Below, piece after piece: positions 14,311 to 23,855 of a DNA stretch of 34,754 nt (positions are counted from its first letter, which is position 1; the number at the start of each line of letters is the position of its first letter). A program made the position numbers and the translations under genes. The notes below the pieces were generated by a model. It had not been told where the DNA came from. It did no database searches and saw only the letters and a program-made list of their open reading frames with translations. The DNA is from AC-32 sp963772975 (GTDB lineage: Bacteria > Actinomycetota > Thermoleophilia > Gaiellales > Gaiellaceae), in NCBI GenBank assembly GCA_963772975.1, contig CAVYZH010000015.1, positions 1-34,754 on the forward strand, given 5' to 3'.

Positions 14311-16164
14311 ATGGCTACACACCTGGAAGAGCAGCTGAAACGGCTTCCGGCGAAGCCCGGCGTCTATCTCTTCCGGGACGAGCGCGGGCAGGTGCTCTAC
14401 ATCGGCAAGGCCAAGTCGCTGCGGCCGCGCGTGCGCTCGTACTTCCAGGCCACGCCGGACTCCCGCTCGACGATTCAGCGGCTACCTGAGCGCGTCGCCG
14501 ACGTCGAGGTGATCGTTACGAACACCGAGGTCGAGGCGCTGCACCTGGAGCAGAACCTGGTCAAGCGCCACCGCCCGCCGTTCAACGTCCGCCTCCGCGA
14601 CGACAAGTCGTTCCCGTACATCGCGGTCACGGTCGAGGACGACTACCCCCGGGTGATGTTCACGCGCGAGCGGCACCGGCGCGGGGTCGTCTACTTCGGG
14701 CCGTACGCGAACGCGAAGAAGGTGCGCGAGACCCTCGACGTGCTCAACCGCGTCTTCCCGTACCGGCCCTGCGAGGGCCCGAAGCCCGGCCGCCACAGCG
14801 GGATCCCGTGCCTCGACTACCACATCGAGCGGTGCCTGGCCCCGTGCGTGGGGTATATCTCGAAGGAGGACTACGGCCAGATCATCGACAACGTGATCGA
14901 GTTCCTCTCGGGCGAGTCGCGGCCGATCCAGCGTGAGCTCGAGCGGAAGATGAAGGACGCGGCCGAAGGCGAGCGCTACGAGGAGGCGGCCCGCTACCGG
15001 AACCGCCTGTTCGCCGTGCGTCACCTGGTCGAGCGGCAGGCTGCCGACCGGCGCTCGGTCGGAAGCGTCGACGTGATCGGGCTCGCCGTCGAGGGCGACC
15101 GTGCGGCGGTGCAGATCTTCCCCCTCCGGGACGGCCGCCTGATCGACCGCTACGCCTTCCACCTCGAGAACGTCGAGGGGCAGGACCTCGCGACGTTGCT
15201 CGAGGCATTCGCGATCGAGTACTACGGCTCGTCGCCGAGCGTGCCGCCGCAGATCGTCGTCCCTCCTGCTGCCGGGGACACGAGCGCGTTGGAGCAGTTT
15301 CTCTCCGACCGGCGCAGCTCACACGTCGAGGTGCGCGCGCCGCTGCGAGGCGAGAAGCGGCGGTTGCAGGAGCTGGCGACCGAGAACGCGCGCCTCGCGC
15401 TCGAGTCGGAGGTGGTGCAGGCCGAGCGCACGCGCCTGCGCAGGGTCGAGGCGCTGGAGGAGCTGCGCGAGGCGCTGAACCTCGAGAGCCTGCCGTTGCG
15501 GATCGAGTGCTACGACATCTCGAACATCCAGGGCGAGTCGGTGGTCGGCTCGATGGTCGTCTTCCAGGATGCGATGCCGAAAAAGGCGCATTACCGCAAG
15601 TTCGGCGTGCGCTCGCTGGACGGGCAGGACGATTTCGCCGCGCTCGAGGAGGTTGTCTCGCGTCGGTTCGCGCGGCTACAGGACGGCGCCGCGGCCGAGG
15701 ACTACGACGAGTCGTTCGCGACGACGCCGAACCTGGTCGTGATCGACGGCGGCAAGGGCCAGCTGGCGGCCGGGCTCGCGGCGATGCAGGCCTACGACCT
15801 GCCTCGCGTGGCCGTGATCGCGCTGGCCAAGCGCGAGGAAGAGGTGTTCGTCCCTGGCCAGTCGGATCCGATCGTCCTCGACCGCGACTCACCGGGGCTG
15901 CACCTGCTGCAGCGGATCCGCGACGAGGCGCACCGCTTCGCGCTCGGCTTCCACCGCCAGCGCCGCGACGCGAAGGCGCGCGAGTCGATCTTCGACACGC
16001 TGCAGGGCGTCGGCCCGGCGAGGCGGCGGGCGCTCCTGCGGCACTTCGGCTCGGCCGAGCGGTTTCTCGCCGCCAGCCAGGAGGAACTGGAGGGCGTGCC
16101 CGGGATTCCTGAACGTACGGCGCGGTCCATCTACGCCCAGCTCCACAAGGCCGGCCGGGCCTAG
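14311..16164 (+). CDS. uvrC: Excinuclease ABC subunit C
   Basis: This 617-residue protein makes the dual incisions in nucleotide excision repair with UvrA and UvrB. The GIY-YIG domain is at about 12-90 (KPGVYLFRDERGQVLYIGKA). A Cys cluster follows (CEGPKPGRHSGIPC, CLAPCVGY), then the UVR motif (about 205-240, ERYEEAARYRNRL). The RNase H-like endonuclease domain contains ECYDISNIQGESVVGSMVVF, VVIDGGKGQL and a final His (FHRQRRDAK), and tandem helix-hairpin-helix motifs end the protein (LQGVGPARRRALLRHFGS). ATG 14311 fits the family start. It diverges from the GH-like gene, and its 3' end overlaps the sialidase-like gene by 4 nt tail to tail. Confidence 0.97.
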   Translation: MATHLEEQLKRLPAKPGVYLFRDERGQVLYIGKAKSLRPRVRSYFQATPDSRSTIQRLPERVADVEVIVTNTEVEALHLEQNLVKRHRPPFNVRLRDDKSFPYIAVTVEDDYPRVMFTRERHRRGVVYFGPYANAKKVRETLDVLNRVFPYRPCEGPKPGRHSGIPCLDYHIERCLAPCVGYISKEDYGQIIDNVIEFLSGESRPIQRELERKMKDAAEGERYEEAARYRNRLFAVRHLVERQAADRRSVGSVDVIGLAVEGDRAAVQIFPLRDGRLIDRYAFHLENVEGQDLATLLEAFAIEYYGSSPSVPPQIVVPPAAGDTSALEQFLSDRRSSHVEVRAPLRGEKRRLQELATENARLALESEVVQAERTRLRRVEALEELREALNLESLPLRIECYDISNIQGESVVGSMVVFQDAMPKKAHYRKFGVRSLDGQDDFAALEEVVSRRFARLQDGAAAEDYDESFATTPNLVVIDGGKGQLAAGLAAMQAYDLPRVAVIALAKREEEVFVPGQSDPIVLDRDSPGLHLLQRIRDEAHRFALGFHRQRRDAKARESIFDTLQGVGPARRRALLRHFGSAERFLAASQEELEGVPGIPERTARSIYAQLHKAGRA

Positions 16165-17572
16165 GGCACCGGCAGCGAGGTCCCGAACGCAGCTTCGTGC
16201 AGGCCCTTGCGCGGCGCGCTCGCCAGCACGAAGACCGGCACCGCGCGGCCGCCGGCGAACGACGTCGAGATGTAGTCGCCGACCATCGAGCCGAGCGACG
16301 TCTTGGCGATCCCACTCACCGGCACGCGGCGCGAGTTGAGCAGCTGCGAGCGGCTCCAGCTGGCGCCGGCGTCCTTCGACCAGACGAAGCGGACGTCGAG
16401 CGACGACCCGCCGTAGACGTAGTACGTGAGCGCGAGCCGGCCTGGACGCGAGGGATCCGCATCGAGTCCCGGCAGCTCGGCGTCGCCGCTGCCGGTCGGC
16501 ACGCGCGTGACCGGGCTCCACGCGATCCCGTCCGTGGAGGACGTATAGACGACGTCGTTCGCCGGACAACCAAGCCTGAACGCGCAGTCGGTCCAGGCGA
16601 CGTAGGCACGGCCGTCCGAGCTGACCGCCGAGGTCGGCAGCGGCGCCGCGCGCAGGCCGAGGTGCGTGCGGTAGTCGGCCGGTGCGATCCCGATCTCCGT
16701 TGTCCAGGTCGCCCCGCCGTCGTCCGAGCGCAGTGCCGAGATCTTGCCCTCGTCGTAGTAGGCGATCACGACGCGTCCGCTCGGCAGGACCAGCGGTTGC
16801 ACGCCGGGAGCGAAGGAGCCGCGGATCGACTCGCGGCCCGGGAAGCCCGGCGCGGTCGTCACGCCCGACCAGGTGCGGCCGCCGTCGCTCGAGGTCTGCG
16901 CGACCACCTCCTCGCCGATCGTGTCGCTGTAGCTGAGGTAGCAGTTGCCGTAGTACGGGCTCTGCGGCCAGTCGTCGCAGGCGATCCATTCCTTGTCCTG
17001 GCCGAACTGGGGGCTGGTCGAGACGGCGGTCACCGGCGCGCTCCAGTGCCGCGTGTCGGTCGAGCGGTTGACCGCGATCTTCGAGCCGACGCCGCCGAAG
17101 ACGAGCGAGACTGCGAGCCAGGCCTTGTGCCGCCGGTCGTACGCGATCGAGGGGTCGCTCGCCCGCGGCGTGAGCCCGGGGAGGAAGCCGCGACGCCAGG
17201 TGCGGCCGCTGTCATGCGAGACCGCGTAGCCGATGTTGCGCGCGCCGCCGTCGAAGATCCGGCCGACCTGGAAGACCGCCACCACCGTCTTGCCGAATGC
17301 GGCCGAGTCGGGCTCGACCTCGGTCTCGTGCTGGCTCTCGCCGTTCTCGTACGGGTCGCGCGAGGTCTGGCGCGTGACTATCTCGCAGTCGCGGGCGACG
17401 CGGTCGAGCCCGTCGACGGTGGCGAGGTCGTAGCCCCGTCCGCAGGAGACGAGGTCGCGCACACCGTTGACGGCCTGCAGCCGGTCGGGCCCTTTCGTGC
17501 CGTGGAGGCGAGCGGCAGTCGCTACCGAGACGACGACGAGCGAAAAGGTGACCGCGACGAAGAGGGGACGCT

Positions 17573-17576
<4 letters not shown>
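16161..17576 (-). CDS. Secreted sialidase-like (BNR/Asp-box) propeller protein, apparent CTG start
   Basis: After a signal peptide (MKRPLFVAVTFSLVVVSVA) comes a short cap of the type that ends calcium-binding RTX-like repeats in this lineage (VSCGRGYDLATVDGLDRVAR). A propeller with at least five Asp-box motifs follows: SHDSGRTW, SSDGGRTW, SDDGGATW, SSTDGIAW, SKDAGASW. No Arg triad typical of true sialidases is evident, so enzymatic activity is uncertain. There is no ATG, GTG or TTG between the pruA stop and the signal peptide. A CTG at 17576 gives exactly MKRP... and overlaps the pruA stop as CTGA, the same geometry as coupled ATGA/GTGA starts. A GTG at 17684 would overlap pruA by 112 bp and add an implausible leader. 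Confidence 0.78.
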
Positions 17577-19222
<1,646 letters not shown>

Positions 19223-19246
19223 GCGCGGATTCTACGATTCGGGGAC

Positions 19247-19711
19247 ATGGTCGAGCGGATCCGGTACGAAGCGGAGGGGTGGGGAGGCGGTGAGCTGGGC
19301 TTCGTGGACGGGCTCGTCGCCTGGCACGAGCTGCCGGTGGCTGTCGCCGCCGATGCAGGGGTACACCTACATCACTCGCTCGTGGACCGGATCCGGGCGT
19401 ACCTGTCCGGCGCCCGCGAGACGTTCGGCGACGTCGCTCTCGAGCTCGACTGGTGCACTCCCTTCCAGCGTGCGACCGTGGGAGCGATGCGCGCCATCCC
19501 CTACGGCGAGACGGCGAGCTACGGCGAGATCGCCGCGCTGGCGGGCCATCCGAATGCCCAGCGCGCGGTCGGCTCGGTCTGCGCTGCGAACCGCTTCGCC
19601 CTGTTCGTGCCGTGCCACCGGGTGGTCGGCGCGGACGGGCTCGGCTCGTACGGCTCGCTCGGCCCGGACTACAAGCGACGCTTGTTGGAGCTCGAAGGTG
19701 TCGTTCTCTGA
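19247..19711 (+). CDS. ogt: Methylated-DNA--protein-cysteine methyltransferase
   Basis: The 154-residue protein repairs O6-alkylguanine by irreversible transfer to its own Cys. The active-site motif FVPCHRVVG and the winged-helix segment TPFQRATVGAMRAIPYGETASYGEIAALAGHPNA-type recognition sequence are present; the Asn hinge and Arg finger lie in QRAVGSVCAANRF. The N-terminal domain is short and divergent. ATG 19247 is used since the frame upstream is antisense to pruA. It diverges from pruA and overlaps whiA by 14 nt, so the two are probably co-transcribed. Confidence 0.92.
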   Translation: MVERIRYEAEGWGGGELGFVDGLVAWHELPVAVAADAGVHLHHSLVDRIRAYLSGARETFGDVALELDWCTPFQRATVGAMRAIPYGETASYGEIAALAGHPNAQRAVGSVCAANRFALFVPCHRVVGADGLGSYGSLGPDYKRRLLELEGVVL

Positions 19712-20612
19712 GGACGTCCGCGCCGAGCTCGCCGGCATCGCACCGGCGCGCGAGTGCGACCGGCTGGCGGAGCTCTCCGCACTCTTCCATTTCGCCGGCC
19801 GGCTGCACCTGCTCGGCCGCGGCGAGGTCACTCTCCACCTCGACCTCTCGAGCCCGTCGGCGGCGCGGCGGGCGTTCGCGCTGCTGCGCGGGTTCGGCGT
19901 CCGCTCCGAGATCCGCACCTACCAGCGGCATGCCTTCGGGCGGGAGACGCGCTACCAGCTGCACGTCGAAGGAGACGCCCGCGAGGTACTCGAGCGAGCG
20001 GGCGTGGTCGATGCGCGCTTCCGGCCCCGCGACCGGCCGCCGCGCAAGGTCGTCTCGCGCTCGTGCTGTCGCTCGGCCTACGTGCGCGGCGCGCTGCTCG
20101 CGTCGGGCTCGGTGAGCGCGCCGCCATCGGCCCATCTCGAGGTGCGCAGCGAGACCCACGGCGGCGCCGACGCCGTCGCCGCGGCCGCGGCCGCCGAGGG
20201 CGGGGAGCTGCGCGTCGTCGACCGAGCCGACCATGTGGTGGCCTACGCGAAGGGAATCGACCGGATCGCGGGCGTCCTCGCCGCCGCCGGCGCCAGCGAG
20301 GCAGCGCTCGCGCTCCAGGAGCGTGCGGTGGTGGGGTCCACACGCGCGCGCGCGAACCGGCTTGCGAACGCCGACCACGCGAACCTCGTCCGCGCGGGGC
20401 ACGCGGCGCACGTCCAGCTACAAGCCGTGCGCCGTCTCGAGGGCAGCGGCCGCCTCGAATCGCTCAGCCCCCAGCTGAAGGAGATCGCGCGACTGCGGCT
20501 CAGGCACCCATCGCTTTCCCTTCGAGAGCTGGGAGCCAAGTCGCGGCCGAGCATCAGCAAGTCCTCGGTCCAGCGCAGGCTGAACGCGCTGGTCAAGCTC
20601 GCCAAGCGGTAA
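19698..20612 (+). CDS. whiA: DNA-binding protein WhiA
   Basis: The 304-residue protein matches WhiA. It has an N-terminal domain starting MSFSEDVRAELAGI, a LAGLIDADG-homing-endonuclease-like fold without catalytic role (CCRSAYVRGALLASGSVS), and a C-terminal helix-turn-helix (LSLRELGAKSRPSISKSSVQ). In Streptomyces WhiA works with WhiB in sporulation control; in other Gram-positives it affects cell division. The GTG at 19698 overlaps ogt by 14 nt and is preceded by GGAG. The usual partner genes rapZ and yvcK are not upstream. The glycolytic gap-pgk-tpiA run follows, as in other actinobacteria. Confidence 0.94.
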   Translation: MSFSEDVRAELAGIAPARECDRLAELSALFHFAGRLHLLGRGEVTLHLDLSSPSAARRAFALLRGFGVRSEIRTYQRHAFGRETRYQLHVEGDAREVLERAGVVDARFRPRDRPPRKVVSRSCCRSAYVRGALLASGSVSAPPSAHLEVRSETHGGADAVAAAAAAEGGELRVVDRADHVVAYAKGIDRIAGVLAAAGASEAALALQERAVVGSTRARANRLANADHANLVRAGHAAHVQLQAVRRLEGSGRLESLSPQLKEIARLRLRHPSLSLRELGAKSRPSISKSSVQRRLNALVKLAKR

Positions 20613-20629
20613 GTAAGGCGGGCCGCTGA

Positions 20630-20647
20630 GGCATCGCTTGCGATGCC
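20630..20647 (+). terminator. Hairpin just after whiA
   Basis: Perfect 8-bp stem (ggcatcgc/gcgatgcc) with a 2-nt loop, 18 bp after the whiA stop. There is no U-tract, so intrinsic termination is only possible, not shown. Confidence 0.4.
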
Positions 20648-20695
20648 GACCTAGAGCGCGTGCGGGCTTTGCCCGTGCGCGCGTCTTCCGCCCGA

Positions 20696-20732
20696 CCGGC
20701 CCGCCCTTGCCGTCCCGGCAAGGGCGGGCCGG
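20696..20732 (+). terminator. Strong GC hairpin between whiA and gap
   Basis: A perfect 16-bp inverted repeat (20696-20711 with 20717-20732) round a 5-nt gtccc loop. Stems this strong without U-runs are common terminators in high-GC actinobacteria. It would separate whiA transcription from the glycolytic operon. Confidence 0.6.
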
Positions 20733-20953
20733 AGGGGAAGCTCCGAGGACGACCTCCCCCTCCGCATTGTCGCGCTCCGGACCTTGGCGACGGACGGGGT
20801 CTGAATCCATCGCCGGACGAGCGCGAACCCGCCGCTAAAGAGTATTACGCAGAGGGCCCGCCGAAGACCACGCGCTTTGTAAGTCGGAAACGCTGACGCT
20901 CTCGACCGCAGGCGCCCGATAGACTCGACCCGGAATTCAACGGGGAGGCAGCA

Positions 20954-21979
20954 GTGGCGATTCGGGTTGGGATCAACGGTTTCGGGCGGATCGGGCGCAA
21001 CTTCTTCCGGGCGCACCTGCAGCGCGGCGGCGACTTCGAGATCGTCGCGGCGAACGATCTCGGCGACGTCGAGACGATGGCCTACCTGCTCAAGCACGAC
21101 TCAGTGCTCGGCACGCTCGACGAACAGGTCGCAGCCGGCGACGGCAAGATCACCGTCGGCTCGCAGGAGCTCCAGCTGCTCAGCGAGCGCGACCCCGGCA
21201 GCCTTCCCTGGGGCGATCTCGGCGTGGACGTCGTGATCGAGTCGACCGGCTTCTTCACCGATCGCGACGGAGCCGCGAAGCACCTCGACGGCGGCGCGAA
21301 GAAGGTGATCATCTCCGCGCCCGCGAAGGGCCCGGACGTGACGATCGTGCTCGGCGTCAACGAGGGCGACTACGACCCCGAGTCGCACGACGTGATCTCC
21401 AACGCGTCCTGCACGACCAACTGCGTCGCGCCGCTGGCCAAGATCCTGCACGACGAAATGACGATCGAGCAGGGCTTCATGACGACGATCCACGCGTACA
21501 CGAACGACCAGCGAGTGCTCGACCTCCCGCACGAGGACCTGCGCCGCTCGCGCGCGGCCGCGATCAACCTGATCCCGACGTCCACCGGCGCCGCGCGCGC
21601 GATCGGGCTCGTGCTGCCGGACCTGCAAGGCAAGGTCGACGGCATGTCGATGCGCGCGCCCGTGCCGGACGGCTCGGTCGTCGACCTGGTCGTCCGCATC
21701 GGCCGCGAGACGACCAAGGAGGAGGTGAACGAGCTCTTCCGCTCGAAGGCCGACAGCGGCCCGTTCGAGGGGATCCTGCAGTACAGCGACGAGCCGCTCG
21801 TCTCGACCGACATCCAGGGCTCGTCCTACTCGTCGATCTTCGACAGCGACCTGACGATGGTGAACGGGAGCATGGTCAAGGTCTTCGGTTGGTACGACAA
21901 CGAGTGGGGGTACTCGTGCCGGCTCGTCGACCTGGTGGCGAAGGTCGGCGCGACGCTTCCCGCGGCAGTTAGTGCGTGA
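20954..21979 (+). CDS. gap: Glyceraldehyde-3-phosphate dehydrogenase
   Basis: The 341-residue enzyme interconverts glyceraldehyde-3-phosphate and 1,3-bisphosphoglycerate with NAD. The Rossmann start VGINGFGRIGRN, the catalytic Cys in SNASCTTNCVAP, the base His in TTIHAYTNDQ, the phosphate-site RAAAINLIPTSTGAA and the C-terminal WYDNEWGYS are all intact. GTG 20954 follows GGGGAGG by five bases. It is the first gene of a four-gene glycolytic run and overlaps pgk by 8 nt. Confidence 0.97.
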   Translation: MAIRVGINGFGRIGRNFFRAHLQRGGDFEIVAANDLGDVETMAYLLKHDSVLGTLDEQVAAGDGKITVGSQELQLLSERDPGSLPWGDLGVDVVIESTGFFTDRDGAAKHLDGGAKKVIISAPAKGPDVTIVLGVNEGDYDPESHDVISNASCTTNCVAPLAKILHDEMTIEQGFMTTIHAYTNDQRVLDLPHEDLRRSRAAAINLIPTSTGAARAIGLVLPDLQGKVDGMSMRAPVPDGSVVDLVVRIGRETTKEEVNELFRSKADSGPFEGILQYSDEPLVSTDIQGSSYSSIFDSDLTMVNGSMVKVFGWYDNEWGYSCRLVDLVAKVGATLPAAVSA

Positions 21980-23015
21980 GCCGCGCTCGGTCCGCGAGGC
22001 CGAGGTCGAGGGCAAGCGCGTGCTCGTGCGGAGCGACCTGAACGTGCCGCTCGAGGACGGGCGCGTCGCCGACGATACGCGCATCCGCGCCTCGCTCCCG
22101 ACGCTGCAGTACCTGCTAGAGCACGACGCCAACGAGGTCGCGGTCTGCTCGCATCTCGGCCGGCCAAAGGGGCCCGACCCCGCGTTCTCGATGACGCCGG
22201 TCGCCAGGAGACTGCGCGAGCTGCTGCCCGACGAGCGGATCGACGTGCTCGAGAACACGCGCTTCGACCCCGGCGAGACCAAGAACGACCCGGAGTTCGC
22301 CCGGAAGCTGGCGGACGACTACGAGCTGTTCGTCGAGGATGCCTTCGGCTCCGTCCACCGCGCCCACGCGTCGACGGTCGGTATCGCCGAGCTGTTGCCG
22401 GCCTACGCAGGCCTGCTGCTCGAGCAGGAGCTCGAGCAGCTGGGCAAGCTGCTGGGCGAGGTCGAGCATCCCTTCGTGCTGATCTCCGGCGGCGCGAAGG
22501 TCGAGGACAAGCTCGGCGTGCTGCGCAACCTCGGCGGCAAGGCCGACACCGTGCTTGTCGGCGGCAAGATGGCCGAGGAGCTACGCGAGGGCTCGCCGCT
22601 CGGCTTCGAGGTCGAGCTGCCGGTCGATGTCGTGGCCGCGTCCGAGTTCGCCGAGGACGCCGAGACCAAGGTGGTGCCTTACGACGAGCTGCCCGACGGC
22701 TGGCTCGGGCTCGACATCGGCCCCGAGACGCAGAAGCGCTTCGCGGCGGCGATCGCCCCGGCGAAGACGATCTTCTGGAACGGCCCGATGGGCGTCTTCG
22801 AGTGGCCGTCCTTCGCCGCGGGCACCAGGGCAGTGGCCGAGGCGGTCGCGGGCGCGGACGCCTTCTCGGTCGTTGGCGGCGCGGACTCGATCCGCGCGCT
22901 GAACGAGCTCGGCCTGCTCGACCGGGTCTCGTGGGCATCGACGGGCGGCGGCGCCGCGCTCGAGCTGCTCGAAGGCAAGGAGCTCCCGGGCGTGGCGGTG
23001 ATCCCGAGCGCATGA
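21972..23015 (+). CDS. pgk: Phosphoglycerate kinase, compact form
   Basis: Transfers the acyl phosphate of 1,3-bisphosphoglycerate to ADP. Family motifs are complete: VRSDLNVPLEDG, SHLGRPKG, ENTRFDPGETKN, DAFGSVHRAHAST, GGAKVEDKL, WNGPMGVFEWPSFAAGT and the nucleotide-site ASTGGGAALELL. At 347 residues it is about 40-50 shorter than the usual ~390-400. The main loss is after GGKMAEELREG, where the segment of roughly 30 residues that normally carries NTFLKAxG...SLVEED is reduced to a few. The GTG at 21972 overlaps gap by 8 nt, and the stop overlaps tpiA by 4 nt. Confidence 0.95.
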   Translation: MREPRSVREAEVEGKRVLVRSDLNVPLEDGRVADDTRIRASLPTLQYLLEHDANEVAVCSHLGRPKGPDPAFSMTPVARRLRELLPDERIDVLENTRFDPGETKNDPEFARKLADDYELFVEDAFGSVHRAHASTVGIAELLPAYAGLLLEQELEQLGKLLGEVEHPFVLISGGAKVEDKLGVLRNLGGKADTVLVGGKMAEELREGSPLGFEVELPVDVVAASEFAEDAETKVVPYDELPDGWLGLDIGPETQKRFAAAIAPAKTIFWNGPMGVFEWPSFAAGTRAVAEAVAGADAFSVVGGADSIRALNELGLLDRVSWASTGGGAALELLEGKELPGVAVIPSA

Positions 23016-23710
23016 AGCTGATCGCGGGCAACTGGAAGATGTTCAATGGGCCGGAGGCGACGCGTGCGTTCTGCGAGGCGTTCGACGCGCCCGACGGCGT
23101 GGAGGCGGTGCTGTGCCCGCCGTTCGTCTCGCTGCCGGCCGCGATCGAGCGCGGCCACACGATCTTCGCCCAGAACGTGCACTGGGCAGACGACGGCGCC
23201 TTCACGGGCGAGGTCTCGGCGCCGATGCTGCTGGAGCTCGGGGTCCGGGGCGCGATCGTCGGCCACTCCGAGCGGCGGCAGTACTTCGGCGAGACCGACG
23301 AGACGGTTGCCCGCCGGACGGTTGCCGCGCTCGGGCATGGACTACGCGTGATCGCGTGCGTCGGCGAATCGCTCGAGGAACGCGAGTCCGGCCAGATGAA
23401 CCTCGTTCTGCGGCTGCAGGTGGAGGCGATCGCCGACGTGGCCGGCGCGCACGAGGGGCTCGTGATCGCTTACGAGCCGGTCTGGGCCATCGGCACAGGC
23501 CAGACGGCAACCCCTGAGCAGGTGCGCGAGGCACACGCGTTCATCAAGAGCCTGCTCGACGTGCCGGTGCTCTACGGCGGCTCGGTCAAGCCCGACAACG
23601 CCGATGTGCTGCTCTCCGAGGATGGCGTGGAAGGCGCCCTCGTCGGCGGCGCCTCGCTCGACGTGGAATCGTTCACCGAGCTTTGCCGGATCGCCGCCGC
23701 CGTTTCATGA
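23012..23710 (+). CDS. tpiA: Triosephosphate isomerase
   Basis: The 232-residue TIM barrel interconverts dihydroxyacetone phosphate and glyceraldehyde-3-phosphate. The active-site Lys (GNWKM), His (VGHSERR), Glu (AYEPVWAIGTGQTAT, including flexible loop 6) and the phosphate-binding LYGGSVKPDN and VGGASL are present. It is slightly shorter than the common ~250 residues. ATG 23012 overlaps the pgk stop as ATGA. Confidence 0.96.
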   Translation: MKLIAGNWKMFNGPEATRAFCEAFDAPDGVEAVLCPPFVSLPAAIERGHTIFAQNVHWADDGAFTGEVSAPMLLELGVRGAIVGHSERRQYFGETDETVARRTVAALGHGLRVIACVGESLEERESGQMNLVLRLQVEAIADVAGAHEGLVIAYEPVWAIGTGQTATPEQVREAHAFIKSLLDVPVLYGGSVKPDNADVLLSEDGVEGALVGGASLDVESFTELCRIAAAVS

Positions 23711-23734
23711 ACGGCGGCGGGGAGGGGGCTGGGG

Positions 23735-23855
23735 GGAACCGGGAGGTTCCTCCTAACGAGATCCTTGGCGGAGCCAAGGGGAACCTGAAAGAAGAAGGGG
23801 GCTCGCGGGGGAAACCTGGTTTCCCCCGCGAACTCGACCGGTGATTGGTCGAGTT
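23735..23855 (+). promoter_or_regulatory. Array of four hairpins before and across the gpmI start
   Basis: Four successive inverted repeats fill the tpiA-gpmI gap: ggaacc/ggttcc (23735-23750); ccttggc/gccaagg (23763-23779); a perfect 14-nt pair with one central base, tcgcgggggaaacc/ggtttcccccgcga (23803-23831); and aactcgacc/ggtcgagtt (23831-23839 with 23847-23855), whose 7-nt loop contains the GTG start at 23841. Hairpins 3 and 4 abut. The layout suggests attenuation, RNA processing or control of translation of gpmI. The function is inferred. Confidence 0.55.

Larger units (their letters stand above)
20613..20953. other. Hairpin-rich spacer between whiA and gap
   Basis: 341 bp with no gene. 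It holds three successive inverted repeats in its first 120 bp: 20630-20647, a weaker one with cgggc-ttt-gcccg near 20662-20674, and a very strong one at 20696-20732. The remainder should contain the gap promoter. A tagact hexamer near 20919 resembles a -10 box, but no matching -35 is placed. Confidence 0.5.

Noticed and set aside
12703..14322. 539-codon minus-strand frame over hemQ and the GH-like gene
   Set aside because: Only its first ~25 residues from 14283 are meaningful (the displaced signal peptide); the rest is a shadow.
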